A stretch of 51,229 bases of DNA from JANXLO01 sp038231295 (lineage in GTDB: Bacteria; Armatimonadota; Chthonomonadetes; Chthonomonadales; Chthonomonadaceae). The stretch is taken from NCBI GenBank assembly GCA_038231295.1, contig JBBRLP010000020.1:1-51229 (forward strand). Direction: 5' to 3'. The position numbers and the translations under genes are program-made. Numbering within the stretch: position 1 is the first letter of the stretch; every line of letters starts with the position of its first letter. Shown here one piece after another: positions 8,029 through 19,823 of the stretch. A model generated the notes under the pieces. That model ran no database searches. It was not told where the DNA came from and saw nothing but the letters and a program-made list of their open reading frames with translations.

Positions 8029-11000
8029 ATGCGTTTCAAATACTCCTTCCTGAGCCAAAGCGTACAATCCGGTTTGTTGCTCCTGCTGGGAATCACTGTT
8101 GCTTTTCCTGCGAACGGGCAGAAGAAGTCTACACCGGTTCGGCCTTCGTCTGCCCCCCCTCTGGCTCCTTCAGCGGCCAGTCTGGAATTCTTCGAGAAGA
8201 GAGTGCGTCCAATTCTGGTGGAAAACTGCTATCAGTGCCATGCGAAAGTGAACGGGATGGCGCAGGGTGGGATGCAGTTGGACAGTCGCGAAGGACTGCT
8301 GAAGGGCGGCAAACGCGGTGCGGCGGTCGTGGCGGGCAGTGCGGAGAAAAGCCTGCTGATTCATGCGATCCGCTATACTGACGCCAGCCTCCAGATGCCG
8401 CCCAAAGGCAAACTGAGCGCGGACGACGTTGCCGCGCTGACGAAATGGATCAGTGAGGGCGCGGGGTGGTCGTCTGCGGGCGCAGGCAAGGCTCCTGCGG
8501 TTGCCGCGTTTGATATCCAGACCCGCAAAAAACACTGGGCATGGCAGCCTTTGCAGAACGCAGTTATTCCTGTGGTGAAGAATACGGCCTGGGCTCGAAA
8601 CCCGATTGACAGATTCATCCTCGCGAAACTGGAAGCCGGAAAACTCAAACCCGCGCCCGCCGCCGACAAACGCACTTTGTTGCGTCGTGTCACGTTCGAT
8701 CTCATCGGTCTGCCGCCCACACCGCAGGAGAGTGACGCTTTCCTTGCGGATACCTCGCCCAACGCTTATGAAAAAGTGGTGGCCCGATTGCTGGCCTCGC
8801 CCCACTATGGCGAACGCTGGGGACGGCACTGGCTCGATCTTGTCCGCTATGCAGAGACGGACGGGCATGAGTTCGATTTCGACAAGCCTAATGCCTGGCA
8901 GTATCGGGACTATGTGATCCGTGCGCTGAACGCCGACGTGCCATACAATCAGTTCGTCACCGAGCAGGTGGCGGGCGACCTGCTGCCCCATCCGCGACTG
9001 CATCCGACCGAGGGCTACAACGAGGCCCTTATCGGTACCGGGTTCTTCTGGTTTGGCGAGGGCAAACACTCCCCCGTAGACCTGCAAGTGGATGAGGCGG
9101 AGCGCATAGACAATCAGATTGATGTCTTTTCCAAGACGTTTCTGGGCCTTTCGGTCGGCTGCGCCCGCTGCCACAATCACAAATTCGACGCCATCTCAAC
9201 CAAAGACTACTACGCGCTTTCGGGCTACCTGAAGAGTTCGCGCTTCCAGCTTGCGCCTATCGAGACGCCGGAGCGACAGGAGAGCAAACTCGCCGACCTG
9301 AAGACCGTGCAGGAGCAGCTTCAGCCGCTGCTGCTCGGTGCTGCCATTGCGACGGAACGCAAAGGGCTGGAGCGCTTCGAGGCCGAACTGACGGCTCTCG
9401 CCTCTCCACCTCATCCCGTGACCGCCTCGCTACATTCTGGAACCAGCCTGGCCTCTCCCCTGAGCAACTACCTGCACGGGCCAGCGGTGAGGGAAGCCTC
9501 TAATCCTTTCTACCCGCTCTATAAATTCCTGTTCGAGCAGTTGGCGGAGAAGCCAGAGACGTTTCGGACGAGAGCGCAGGCCCTGGCGACGGAGCTGAAA
9601 CGACAGCGCGAACAAGGCACTGCCGCGACCGCGAAAGCTGTCGTCTTCGAGGATTTTCACACGGGAGACTATCGCAACTGGACAGTCTCGGGAAGCGCAT
9701 TCGGCAAAAGCCCGGAACGAGTCGGCCTGACGGTGCGGTACAGCAGCACGACACCGCAGTCAATCGTGCTGATGGGGCCGGGAGTTGCGAACAGCGGTGG
9801 GGTCGGGGGCAGGCTCCAGGGCGAACTCCGCTCCAAAACCTTCACGATTGCGAAGAACCGAATCCTCTACCATCTCGCGGGAACCGGGGTCACCGTCAAT
9901 CTGGTCATTGACGGGTTTCAGCGCATCCGCTACCCAATCTACGGCGGCCTGACCTTCGTGGTAAACAACCCTCAGCCTGTCTGGTACGCGATGGAAGTCA
10001 GCAAATGGATCGGCCACAAAGCCTATATCGAAGTCCTGGACGCAGGGGATGGGTGCGCGATGATGGACAAAATCCTCTTCACGGACGGTCCGAACCCGCC
10101 TCCCGTTCAGGATGCCCGCATTATCGCACTGCTCGAAGACCCGAACATCGGCTCTCCTGCCGCGCTCATCCCGGCCTATCGAAAACTCTTCACCGCCGCG
10201 CTTCAGGAACTCCAGGAGGGCCGGACGGGCAGCGCAGACTCCGTTGCTCTGCTCGACTGGATGCTGGCGAACACGGCCCTTTTTGGAGAGCCGAACCCCG
10301 CCACTTATGCCGATCTCGAGCCTCTGCTGAAGAAGCGACTTGTTGCCGAGCAGGCTCTGTCCGAACCCCACCGCATCATGGCGATTACGGACGGTTCCCC
10401 GGAAGACGATGTCGTCCATATTCGCGGCAACTACAAGACACCCGGTGACCTTGTGCCGCGCCGTTTCTTCGAGGCGTTGGACGGCCCAAGACAGCCTGCT
10501 CCCGCCGTAGGCAGCGGGCGCCTCGAATTGGCGCAGCGTCTCACGGCGGCGAACAACCCGCTCCTGCCGCGTGTCATGGTCAACCGACTCTGGCAGCACC
10601 ATTTCGGTGAAGGGATTGTGAAGACGCCGGACGACTTCGGAGTCATGGGAGAGCGGCCCACGCATCCCGAACTGCTGGACTGGCTGGCGCGGGAGTTTGT
10701 GCGGCAGGGCTGGTCGCTCAAGAAGATGCATCGGCTGATGGTCCTCTCCTCTACCTACCGCATGGCAAGCCGTTCCGATGCGAAGAGCGACGAGACGGAC
10801 CCGCAAAACCGCCTGCTGCACAAGGCCAATATCCGCCGCCTGGAAGCGGAGTGCATCCGCGACGCCGCGCTCGCAGTCTCCGGTCGGCTGAATCCGCAGT
10901 TGTTCGGGCCAAGCGTGATGCCCTATCTGACCGAGTTCATGGCGGGGCGTGGCAGGCCGGGGCAGAGCGGCCCTCTGGATGGCGACGGCAGGCGCAGCAT

Positions 11001-11382
11001 CTATATCGGGGTGCGGCGCAACTTCCTGACACCGCTCTTCCTGGCCTTCGACTATCCCGTGCCGTTCACCAGCATCGGGCGGCGGACCGTCTCCAACGTC
11101 CCGGCGCAGGCGCTGGCGCTGATGAACAATCCGCTGTTTCAGCAGCAGGCCGAGGTCTGGGCGAAGAAGACGCTGGCGGTTCCCAATCTGACGCCGCAGC
11201 AGCGTATTAACACGCTCTATATAGAGGCGTTCGGCAGGCCGGTCACGTCCGGCGAGACCGAGGATGCGCTGGCGTTCCTTGCCGAACAGGATAAAGGCTA
11301 CGGAACGGCTGGCGACCTGCGTTCTTGGACAGACCTGTGCCATGTTCTTTTCAATGTCAAAGAGTTTATTTTTCTCGAATAA
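8029..11382 (+). CDS. Exported planctomycete-type cytochrome protein, PSCyt1-DUF1549-DUF1553
   Basis: The protein has 1117 residues from ATG 8029, which begins a signal peptide (MRFKYSFLSQSVQSG, hydrophobic core, cleavage near FPANGQ); a GTG-started frame 66 nt upstream would bury it. In order: a PSCyt1-type region with heme motif CYQCH (C67-H71), DUF1549 including a second CxxCH (CARCH, 378-382), an inserted beta-rich segment at about 537-687 that reads like a carbohydrate-binding or jelly-roll module, and DUF1553 (RLWQHHFGEGIVKTPDDFG, SNVPAQALALMNNP). The family is common in Planctomycetota, Verrucomicrobiota and Armatimonadota, and its biochemical role is not established. It is followed after 36 nt by a DUF1501 gene, its usual partner. 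Confidence 0.9.
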   Translation: MRFKYSFLSQSVQSGLLLLLGITVAFPANGQKKSTPVRPSSAPPLAPSAASLEFFEKRVRPILVENCYQCHAKVNGMAQGGMQLDSREGLLKGGKRGAAVVAGSAEKSLLIHAIRYTDASLQMPPKGKLSADDVAALTKWISEGAGWSSAGAGKAPAVAAFDIQTRKKHWAWQPLQNAVIPVVKNTAWARNPIDRFILAKLEAGKLKPAPAADKRTLLRRVTFDLIGLPPTPQESDAFLADTSPNAYEKVVARLLASPHYGERWGRHWLDLVRYAETDGHEFDFDKPNAWQYRDYVIRALNADVPYNQFVTEQVAGDLLPHPRLHPTEGYNEALIGTGFFWFGEGKHSPVDLQVDEAERIDNQIDVFSKTFLGLSVGCARCHNHKFDAISTKDYYALSGYLKSSRFQLAPIETPERQESKLADLKTVQEQLQPLLLGAAIATERKGLERFEAELTALASPPHPVTASLHSGTSLASPLSNYLHGPAVREASNPFYPLYKFLFEQLAEKPETFRTRAQALATELKRQREQGTAATAKAVVFEDFHTGDYRNWTVSGSAFGKSPERVGLTVRYSSTTPQSIVLMGPGVANSGGVGGRLQGELRSKTFTIAKNRILYHLAGTGVTVNLVIDGFQRIRYPIYGGLTFVVNNPQPVWYAMEVSKWIGHKAYIEVLDAGDGCAMMDKILFTDGPNPPPVQDARIIALLEDPNIGSPAALIPAYRKLFTAALQELQEGRTGSADSVALLDWMLANTALFGEPNPATYADLEPLLKKRLVAEQALSEPHRIMAITDGSPEDDVVHIRGNYKTPGDLVPRRFFEALDGPRQPAPAVGSGRLELAQRLTAANNPLLPRVMVNRLWQHHFGEGIVKTPDDFGVMGERPTHPELLDWLAREFVRQGWSLKKMHRLMVLSSTYRMASRSDAKSDETDPQNRLLHKANIRRLEAECIRDAALAVSGRLNPQLFGPSVMPYLTEFMAGRGRPGQSGPLDGDGRRSIYIGVRRNFLTPLFLAFDYPVPFTSIGRRTVSNVPAQALALMNNPLFQQQAEVWAKKTLAVPNLTPQQRINTLYIEAFGRPVTSGETEDALAFLAEQDKGYGTAGDLRSWTDLCHVLFNVKEFIFLE

Positions 11383-11418
11383 CGTGCGCGTTGTTCGTTC
11401 TGCCTGCTGGAGTAACCG

Positions 11419-12832
<1,414 letters not shown>

Positions 12833-12849
<17 letters not shown>

Positions 12850-13912
12850 AAAACCGATCCGTACGGAAGCGTCTGCTTCCCTGCCGGAAGAGCCGTGCCC
12901 GTCGGATGAGGCCGCACTGAACGAGCGTCTGTCGCGTCCGATAGACGCTGTTGTGGGCACACTGCGGGATTGTGGCGACATCGCGGTTCTGGGTGTCGGT
13001 GGGAAGATGGGGCCGACGCTGGCAGTGATGGCGCGTCGTGCACTGGATGCTGCTGGAAGTGCATCACGAGTGTATGGAGTGGCGCGTTTTTCCGACTCGG
13101 CTGCGCGGGACTATCTGGAGGCGAATGGCGTCGAGACCGTTTCCTGCGATCTGCTGGACCGAGCGGCAGTCGCGAAACTGCCATCCGCACCGAATGTTGT
13201 CTATATGGCGGGGCAGAAGTTCGGAACGGTCGGGTCGCCGGAGCGCACCTGGGCAATGAATACACTTGTACCCGCGTTCGTAGCGGAACGCTATGCCGGG
13301 GCGCGAACGGTCTGTTTCTCCACAGGCTGCGTCTATGCCAATACCCCGGTCGTGTCTGGTGGCTCACGGGAAACGGATGCGCTCGAACCGCTCGGCGAGT
13401 ATGCCAACTCCTGCGTGGGCCGGGAACGTGTTTTTGACTACTACTCCCGCCGGGACGGGACGCCTGTCCTGCACTTCCGCCTCAACTACGCGATAGACCT
13501 GCGCTATGGCGTCCTCCTCGACATCGCCCGCAAAGTCCATAATCAGACCCCGATTGATCTCACGACAGGCCACGTGAACATTATCTGGCAGGGAGATGCG
13601 CACGCTCTGGCGCTGCAATGTCTCGCTCTCGCCACCTCTCCGCCGACCGCGCTGAACGTGACAGGGCCGGAAACGCTCTCTATCCGTGCGCTGGCGGAAG
13701 AGTTTGGGCGACGGCTGGGTCAAACTCCTGTCTTTACCGGGGAAGAATCCCCTACAGCGCTGCTCAGTAACGCGAGCCGCGCCGTCGCGCAGTTCGGCCA
13801 CCCGCCGACCACGCTGACCGTAATGATGCGCTGGGTCGCGGAGTGGCTACTGCGAGGCGGAAAGACGCTCGACAAACCCACGCATTTCGAGGTGCGCGAT
13901 GGCAACTACTGA
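12833..13912 (+). CDS. NAD-dependent epimerase/dehydratase family protein
   Basis: The protein has 359 residues. The start is ATG 12833 (MRSLPEKPIRTEA), 4 nt after an ATG of the upstream frame and overlapping the DUF1501 gene by 17 nt. A Rossmann glycine motif (VLGVGGKMGPT, residues 52-62) indicates extended SDR-type NAD binding. The active-site region reads CFSTGCVYA and then Y190-A-N-S-C194: the tyrosine is present but the lysine expected in YxxxK is a cysteine. It overlaps the downstream DapA-like gene by 14 nt, so the two are probably made together and act on one pathway. The substrate is unknown; sugar or uronate catabolism is a guess. Confidence 0.85.
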
Positions 13913-14981
13913 CACGGCAGACTTTGGAGACATCGAGGCGCTCAGGCAGCATCTGCGGGACGGACAGGTGCTTCCCGCGCATCCGCTCGCGCTCACCGAG
14001 GCTCGGCGGCTGGACGAGCGTTACCAGAGAGCACTGACCCGCTACTATGTCGCGGCGGGGGCTGGGGGGATGGCGGTGGGGGTTCATACCACGCAGTTCG
14101 CCATTCGAGAAGCCCAACATGGCCTCTATCGTCCGGTTCTGGAACTGGCAGCGGAGACGGCGGACGCGATGCTGCGGGAAAGCCCACGCCCGTTTCTGAA
14201 GGTGGCCGGGCTGATGGGCAAAACCGCGCAGGCTGTCGCCGAAGCGGAACTGGCACGGTCGCTTGGCTATCACTGTGGACTGCTCAGTCTGGGGGCGTGG
14301 CGGGATGCGGAGAACGCGCAGATTCTCACGCATTGTCGAACTGTCGCAGAGACGATTCCGCTGTTCGGTTTCTATCTCCAGCCTGCGGTCGGCGGCAGAC
14401 TGCTCTCTTATGACTTCTGGCGGGAGTTCGTCCAGATTCCCAACGTCGTCGCCATCAAAATCGCCCCGTTCAATCGCTACCAGACCCTGGATGTCGTGCG
14501 GGCGGTAGCAGACGCGGATCGCTCCGGCATCGCCCTCTATACCGGGAACGACGACAATATCGTCCTTGACCTCCTGACGAAGTTCCCTTTCAAAACGCGA
14601 TACGGCGGCAGAGTATATATCGAGGGAGGTCTGCTGGGGCAGTGGGCCGTGTGGACGCAACAGGCAGTGAAGCTGTTGGCGAAAATCCGCGAAGAGCGAG
14701 AGATCTATAATATGTCGCGGGAGATGCTTCCACTGGCCGTGAAGGTGACGGACGCAAACAGCGCGATATTCGATGCGTCGAACCTATTCGCGGGCTGTCT
14801 TCCCGGCATCCATGAAGTTTTGCGGCGGCAGGGACTGATGCGTGGTGTCTGGTGTCTGGAGGAGAAGGAGAGGCTCTCTCCTGGTCAATCAGCGGAGATA
14901 GATCGTGTGCTAGACGCCTATCCGCATCTGACCGATGATGCTTTTGTCGCGCAGCATCGGGACGCCTGGCTGTCCGGGTAA
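13899..14981 (+). CDS. DapA-like dihydrodipicolinate synthase family aldolase
   Basis: The protein has 360 residues, longer than DapA (about 290) at both ends. It keeps the TIM-barrel class I aldolase residues: Tyr159 (GFYLQPAVG) and a Schiff-base Lys187 (VVAIKIAPF), 28 residues apart as in DapA (Tyr133/Lys161). In this superfamily pyruvate or another 2-oxo acid is bound to the lysine. The gene starts inside the epimerase gene, and this pairing points to sugar-acid or similar carbon degradation rather than lysine synthesis (inference). Five bases separate it from the convergent membrane gene, and no terminator is visible. Confidence 0.85.
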   Translation: MATTDTADFGDIEALRQHLRDGQVLPAHPLALTEARRLDERYQRALTRYYVAAGAGGMAVGVHTTQFAIREAQHGLYRPVLELAAETADAMLRESPRPFLKVAGLMGKTAQAVAEAELARSLGYHCGLLSLGAWRDAENAQILTHCRTVAETIPLFGFYLQPAVGGRLLSYDFWREFVQIPNVVAIKIAPFNRYQTLDVVRAVADADRSGIALYTGNDDNIVLDLLTKFPFKTRYGGRVYIEGGLLGQWAVWTQQAVKLLAKIREEREIYNMSREMLPLAVKVTDANSAIFDASNLFAGCLPGIHEVLRRQGLMRGVWCLEEKERLSPGQSAEIDRVLDAYPHLTDDAFVAQHRDAWLSG

Positions 14982-14986
14982 CAGCG

Positions 14987-17092
14987 CTACGGCTTGAAGT
15001 CGAGTTCGATCTTGCCCAGGTCGGCGGCCGGTGTACGATAGTTCAGTATCAGGTCGCCCGGCGCGTTCTTGACGCCAAGGCGCGGCTCCCGGAACGGCTC
15101 CATCACGACGGACGGCGGCAGAGTGCAGAGCAGGTGATACGTTCCCTCCGTCAGATTCTCCAGCGCAAACTCTCCTTTGCTGTTCGTGACAGTTCCCGCG
15201 CTGATCCAGCGAAAGTTATACGGACGCGGCTCGACCGGCCCGAACTCCGGTGAGTAAGACCGGAACGGGAACAGTTCGGTCTCCGCCGCGAAGACGCTTC
15301 CCTCCAGGTCTTTGGGCAGTCCATTCTGGCGCTTTGGCAGCGCTCCCACCTGAACGCCTGCCATCGGCTTGCCGTTCCAGAGCAGCGTCCCATGAATCGT
15401 CCCCGTGTGGAACAGCGGTTTCTCCGTCCGCACCTTCGCCATAAAACTGCGCGGCATCTCGGCCTGCGCGTACCACACCAGCGCCTTCTTCGTCTCCCCG
15501 AACCGCAGATAGAGGTCACCCATGAGTTTGCGGCTTCCGCGATCCGGGTGTGCGAACTTCGACTCGTCGGCCCACTCGTCCAGCAGCGCCACATTCTGGG
15601 GAGAGGCCGAAACGGTAAAGAGCATAGCCCGAACGGTAGGGGTCACGACCGCATTGTGCGGCGAATGCTCCAGATCGTCCAGGCAGGCTCTGAGGGCGAG
15701 CGTGTTGTCGAACCGGACATTGCCGACGTTGAACACGAACTTGAAGGCCGTCCAGGAGAGCGCGGTCTCATAGCCTCGCTTACGAAGGAATGCCTTGACT
15801 AACGGGATTTTGGCTGGATCGGCTTGCAGTTTATCTTCCGTGTAGCCCTGCTGAAGCCCGTTATAGACTCCTCCCGGGGTGAAGAGCAGGAATCTATGAG
15901 GCGGGATTCGCTGATTTGAGAATGTCTCTGGTTCCACCAGAGACGAGAGCGTATGTCCGGCATCAATGCCATTGGGAACGCCACTGCCGGGAAATTTCGG
16001 ATCGTAGGGCCACACGTTTTTCATCAGCGAGTCGCTCAGATCATAACGTGAGGTTAGCGCACGGGGGGTATAAGGGAGGCCCAGCCAGTAGCCGAGCGGC
16101 AGGGCGACGAGAAGACAGACCAACCAGAACAGAGAACGCGGACGCTCCTGCAAGGCCAGCCACAGGAGAAGCCCTGTACTCATCCAGACCAGACTAAAAC
16201 TCAGCAGAAAGTGATCTGCGAGCGTATCCCATATCCCGTTGTGAAACGTTCCCAGCGCATGAAGGCTTAACAGCATATTTTGCGACGGAACAGGCATCCT
16301 CGTCAACTGGAGCAGACATACAGACAGTCCGAGCACGATTCCACGCAACGTAAGGACGGGTAAAGAGAGTTGGGAACGCCACGCAGGTAGGTTTGAATTG
16401 GAAGGTGTGAGCGGCAACAGACGACCGATAAGGCCCTGTGGGTGGAGCGTGTGCATGGCCCCGATGCCCGCGAGGGCGCAGCCCAGGCTCGTCAGCGCAA
16501 CCGCAGCGTGCGGAAAGCGCTGTGTGAGGAGACTGATTGTTTTCCAGATTGCCAGGCCAGGCAGAGCCAGCGTTGCCGCGAGCAGAGTCAGGCGCAGTAG
16601 CAGTTTGCCATCCAGAGCAGTGGTCGTTTCCGGTGCGATAGTTGCAGCCTCTTCGCCTGTTGTCGCCGCCGACACCGGATGGAACAGGCGGCCGGCCGGG
16701 CTTGCAATCCGCAGGGTAGAGGTGAGGAGAAGGCCAGACAGCAGCAACAGGCCCAGAACAAGAAACAGAGGATTGAGGCTGCTGTAGTCTTGCAGCAGAC
16801 CAATGTCTGTGACGTTCCAATCGAGCAGATGCGGAACGGGCAGACCCTCCATAATCTCTTGAAAATTCAAGCCGTCGGCTGTGAGGATATGGGGCAAGGT
16901 GGCGGCAGCGAACATTCGGAGGCCGAACAGGAAGCCTATACTGCCGCAGAGGAAGCTGTAGCGGATCGCGTCTCGCCAGCTTCCGGGAGGTGGAAGCGGC
17001 GTGGAAACGGGAGGCGGCGCTGCGTCTGCGCCGTTAGCTGTCAGAATTTCTGCGGATGGAAGGGCAGCCTCGGTAATCTCCGACTCGCTCAC
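14987..17092 (-). CDS. Polytopic membrane protein with C-terminal carboxypeptidase-regulatory-like domain
   Basis: The protein has 701 residues. A Pro-rich cytoplasmic N-terminus is followed by about seven hydrophobic segments between residues 42 and 355. A soluble part follows, with a helical-repeat-like stretch (LMGDLYLRFGETKKALVWYAQAEM). The C-terminus resembles a carboxypeptidase regulatory-like beta-sandwich (GTLLWNGKPMAGVQVGALP ... GTVTNSKGEFALENLTEGTYHL). I do not recognise the membrane part, and no enzyme motif stands out. Its start overlaps the RDD gene by ATGA. Confidence 0.75.
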   Translation of the reverse strand: MSESEITEAALPSAEILTANGADAAPPPVSTPLPPPGSWRDAIRYSFLCGSIGFLFGLRMFAAATLPHILTADGLNFQEIMEGLPVPHLLDWNVTDIGLLQDYSSLNPLFLVLGLLLLSGLLLTSTLRIASPAGRLFHPVSAATTGEEAATIAPETTTALDGKLLLRLTLLAATLALPGLAIWKTISLLTQRFPHAAVALTSLGCALAGIGAMHTLHPQGLIGRLLPLTPSNSNLPAWRSQLSLPVLTLRGIVLGLSVCLLQLTRMPVPSQNMLLSLHALGTFHNGIWDTLADHFLLSFSLVWMSTGLLLWLALQERPRSLFWLVCLLVALPLGYWLGLPYTPRALTSRYDLSDSLMKNVWPYDPKFPGSGVPNGIDAGHTLSSLVEPETFSNQRIPPHRFLLFTPGGVYNGLQQGYTEDKLQADPAKIPLVKAFLRKRGYETALSWTAFKFVFNVGNVRFDNTLALRACLDDLEHSPHNAVVTPTVRAMLFTVSASPQNVALLDEWADESKFAHPDRGSRKLMGDLYLRFGETKKALVWYAQAEMPRSFMAKVRTEKPLFHTGTIHGTLLWNGKPMAGVQVGALPKRQNGLPKDLEGSVFAAETELFPFRSYSPEFGPVEPRPYNFRWISAGTVTNSKGEFALENLTEGTYHLLCTLPPSVVMEPFREPRLGVKNAPGDLILNYRTPAADLGKIELDFKP

Positions 17093-17889
17093 AGGACGCC
17101 GCGCTCTTCGGCATAGCGACGTTCAATCGCTTCCAGCAGGTCGGCGAACTGAAGCTGATAGGAGATGTTCAGTTCGAGGCCCAGTTTAGCGATGAGTGGA
17201 CGCGCCAGACGTTCGCCAATCGAAGCCTGCACGACAAGGTCCACGCCCTCTCGCCGTGAGGTAAAGCGGCGAATCAACCGGTAGTCGTCCACGCTCAGTC
17301 GGTCCAGATTCTTAACGAGCGGCAAAAAGGCGGCGACGCCGGGAGTGAGGCTCGGCTTGGAATCCCGCGCCCCAAACGGCGAGTAGCCCTCCTCCACGAT
17401 CACCAGCGTTCCCCCCGCGTAGTCGCCGATGCGCTTATAAGACGGGCTGAAGAAGATGCAGAGCATTCCCGGCACTCCCCAGAGGATAAGCCCCGCAGAG
17501 GCGGATAACTGAAGAAAACCGAAATCAATGATACGCAGGACGTTTCGCAGGACGCTGGAGACGAGATTGATGGGATAGCCGCCCTCACGCACTACCCGCA
17601 GCCCAAAAAGCCGCTTGCCCGGTGTCCGCCCGCCCCAGACCATCTCGAAGAACATCGGATAGGCGAAGATAACGAGGTTGGCGGCGATGATGCTGGCAGC
17701 CGTGACGACATTCCCGACCCCGAACGGGTCAACACCCGAAAACAGGCGCAGCGCCATGATGATAACGACAAGCAGCAGAAGCTGGAAGATGAGATCTACC
17801 AGAAATGCCATAAACCGCGAGGCGAAGCCCGCGACGCGATAGGTGACCGTGATGTTTTCCGGGGTGACAATCGTTACGGTTCGACTCAT
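17089..17889 (-). CDS. RDD family membrane protein
   Basis: The protein has 266 residues. The family pattern is present: RVAGFASRFMAFLVDLIFQ (R..D region), then two more hydrophobic segments with FFEMVWGGRTPGKRLFGLRVV between them, and GVPGMLCIFFSP. RDD proteins are small membrane proteins; some have been linked to ion transport, but the role of most is unknown. A cytoplasmic C-terminal half (about residues 160-266) is longer than the minimal domain. It overlaps zwf upstream and the 701-residue gene downstream by 4 nt each. Confidence 0.9.
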   Translation of the reverse strand: MSRTVTIVTPENITVTYRVAGFASRFMAFLVDLIFQLLLLVVIIMALRLFSGVDPFGVGNVVTAASIIAANLVIFAYPMFFEMVWGGRTPGKRLFGLRVVREGGYPINLVSSVLRNVLRIIDFGFLQLSASAGLILWGVPGMLCIFFSPSYKRIGDYAGGTLVIVEEGYSPFGARDSKPSLTPGVAAFLPLVKNLDRLSVDDYRLIRRFTSRREGVDLVVQASIGERLARPLIAKLGLELNISYQLQFADLLEAIERRYAEERGVL

Positions 17890-19607
17890 GCCAGCGACCG
17901 GTTTCCTTTCCCATTCTCCTTATCAGAAGCGGGATGTGGCTCTTTCGATTCCCTGCGTTTTCCCATCGGCTCTCCGCTATGTTCGAGCTGGGTATGCGCC
18001 TGGGGCATGGGGGCAGGCTGCGCGGAGGGATTCCGCCAGGCGCGTCCGTCTTTGGTGAGCAGCGCGTCGGCTGTGGAAGGCCCCCAGGTTCCCGAGCCGT
18101 AGTTGGGGAACGGCTGAAACGGCTTGGTGGCCTGCCAGATGTCTAGCAGCGGCTCAAGCACGGTCCACGCCTGCTCTACGGCGTCCGCACGGTTGAAGAG
18201 CGTCTGATCGCCCTGCATCGCATCCAGAAGCAGCGTTTCGTAAGCGGTCGTCGGTTCGACCTTGAACGCCTCCGAGTAATCGAAGTTCATCTGCACTTGC
18301 CGAAGGTGCATTCCCGGCCCTGGCGCTTTGGCCCCGAAACGCAGTGCGATGCCTTCGTTGGGCTGAATCCGAATGGTGAGGACATTCGGCTCCATCTGAT
18401 CTTCCGGTGTCAGATTGAAGAAGAGGTGTGGCACACGCTTGAACTGGATGACGATTTCCGTCAGTTTCTGAGGCATACGTTTGCCGGAGCGCAGGTAGAA
18501 AGGCACGTCCGCCCACCGCCAGGTGTCTACGAACAGTTTCATCGCGACAAAGGTCTCGGTGATGGAATTCGGATTCACACCCTCCTCCTCGCGGTAACCG
18601 GGCATATTGACCCCGTTCACTTTGCCTGGCCCGTACTGTCCGCGCACCGCGGTCTCCGCAAGATTTTCCGGGTTGATCGGCACAATAGCCTTCAGTACAT
18701 CGGCTTTGCGGTCGCGGATACTGCTCCCGCCGTATTTGACCGGAGGCTCCATCGCCACAATTGAGAGAAGCTGGAGCAGGTGGTTCTGGAACATATCGCG
18801 CAGGCAGCCCGCATGCTCGTAGTAGCCGCCACGATGTTCCACACCAAGCGTTTCGGCTGCCGTGATCTGCACATGATCCACATAGCGGCGATTCCAGATC
18901 GGTTCGATGATGGCATTGGCGAAGCGGAAAGCCATGATATTCTGAACGGTCTCTTTACCGAGGTAGTGGTCAATCCGGTATATCTGATCCTCCCGCAGTG
19001 TCTTGTGGATGGAGACATTGAGGTCCAGGGCGGAAGGAAGGTCGTGTCCAAAAGGTTTTTCGATGATGACTCGCGTCCAGACATCCTTAACCTGCGCGGA
19101 GTCCACGACAAGCTGATGGGTTCCGAGGCGTTCGACGATGTCGGCATAGAAGGAGGGTGGGGTCGCGAGGTAGAAGAGCCGATTGCCTTTGCCGCCGTCT
19201 TTCTCCTCGAATTTCTTGAGGCGATCCGAGAGTTTCTGATAGCCTTCCGGGGTCAGAAAGTCGGCGGTGATATAGTGCAGATTCTGTGCGAACGCGTCCC
19301 ACACTTTCGGGTTGAAAGAACTCGCCTCTTTGCTGGCCTGCAGGGCTTCTTTAAGCGACTCACGAAAGGAGTCGTCGTTCATCTCTGTGACAGCGAATCC
19401 GATGACGGAAAAATCGTGCGGCAACAGATCGGCGCAGGCGAGATTATAGAGAGCCGGAATCAGTTTGCGACGGGTAAGGTCGCCCGAAGCGCCGAATATG
19501 ATGAAGGTGTTGGCCTCGTCCGGGCGCTGGAGCAGGTTGGACACAGACCCCGAAGAGGCAACGTTCACGGCAGTCGTAGACAATTTGGACGATTCAGGTG
19601 AGAGCAT
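17886..19607 (-). CDS. zwf: Glucose-6-phosphate 1-dehydrogenase
   Basis: The protein has 573 residues from ATG 19607 (MLSPESSKLST), with AGAGGGG 5 nt upstream; the longer frame to 19673 lacks support. The enzyme oxidises glucose-6-phosphate to 6-phosphogluconolactone with NADP, the entry to the oxidative pentose phosphate pathway. Motifs are IIFGASGDLTRRKLIPALYNL (coenzyme), IIEKPFGHD, and the substrate and active-site RIDHYLGKETVQN. A C-terminal tail of about 50 polar residues (QPAPMPQAHTQLEHSG and onward) extends beyond the usual end at about 500. No gnd or opcA is nearby. It heads an operon with RDD and a membrane protein. Confidence 0.97.
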   Translation of the reverse strand: MLSPESSKLSTTAVNVASSGSVSNLLQRPDEANTFIIFGASGDLTRRKLIPALYNLACADLLPHDFSVIGFAVTEMNDDSFRESLKEALQASKEASSFNPKVWDAFAQNLHYITADFLTPEGYQKLSDRLKKFEEKDGGKGNRLFYLATPPSFYADIVERLGTHQLVVDSAQVKDVWTRVIIEKPFGHDLPSALDLNVSIHKTLREDQIYRIDHYLGKETVQNIMAFRFANAIIEPIWNRRYVDHVQITAAETLGVEHRGGYYEHAGCLRDMFQNHLLQLLSIVAMEPPVKYGGSSIRDRKADVLKAIVPINPENLAETAVRGQYGPGKVNGVNMPGYREEEGVNPNSITETFVAMKLFVDTWRWADVPFYLRSGKRMPQKLTEIVIQFKRVPHLFFNLTPEDQMEPNVLTIRIQPNEGIALRFGAKAPGPGMHLRQVQMNFDYSEAFKVEPTTAYETLLLDAMQGDQTLFNRADAVEQAWTVLEPLLDIWQATKPFQPFPNYGSGTWGPSTADALLTKDGRAWRNPSAQPAPMPQAHTQLEHSGEPMGKRRESKEPHPASDKENGKGNRSLA

Positions 19608-19823
19608 GGCAGCCCCTCTTTTCGTGAGTTCACCGCAGAGACGCGGCGGGAAAACGGAACACCTCGGTATCATTCACCATCCTGCTGGCGGTTCCCTGTC
19701 TCCCGCAGCACCATTCCAGCATAACTCGCGCTTTTCTTTCGTCTAAACTAACCACACCGCCGTATATATGAGTGTATCGCAGTTTCTCTGCAAACCGTGT
19801 CATGAGGGAATGCACACTATACC

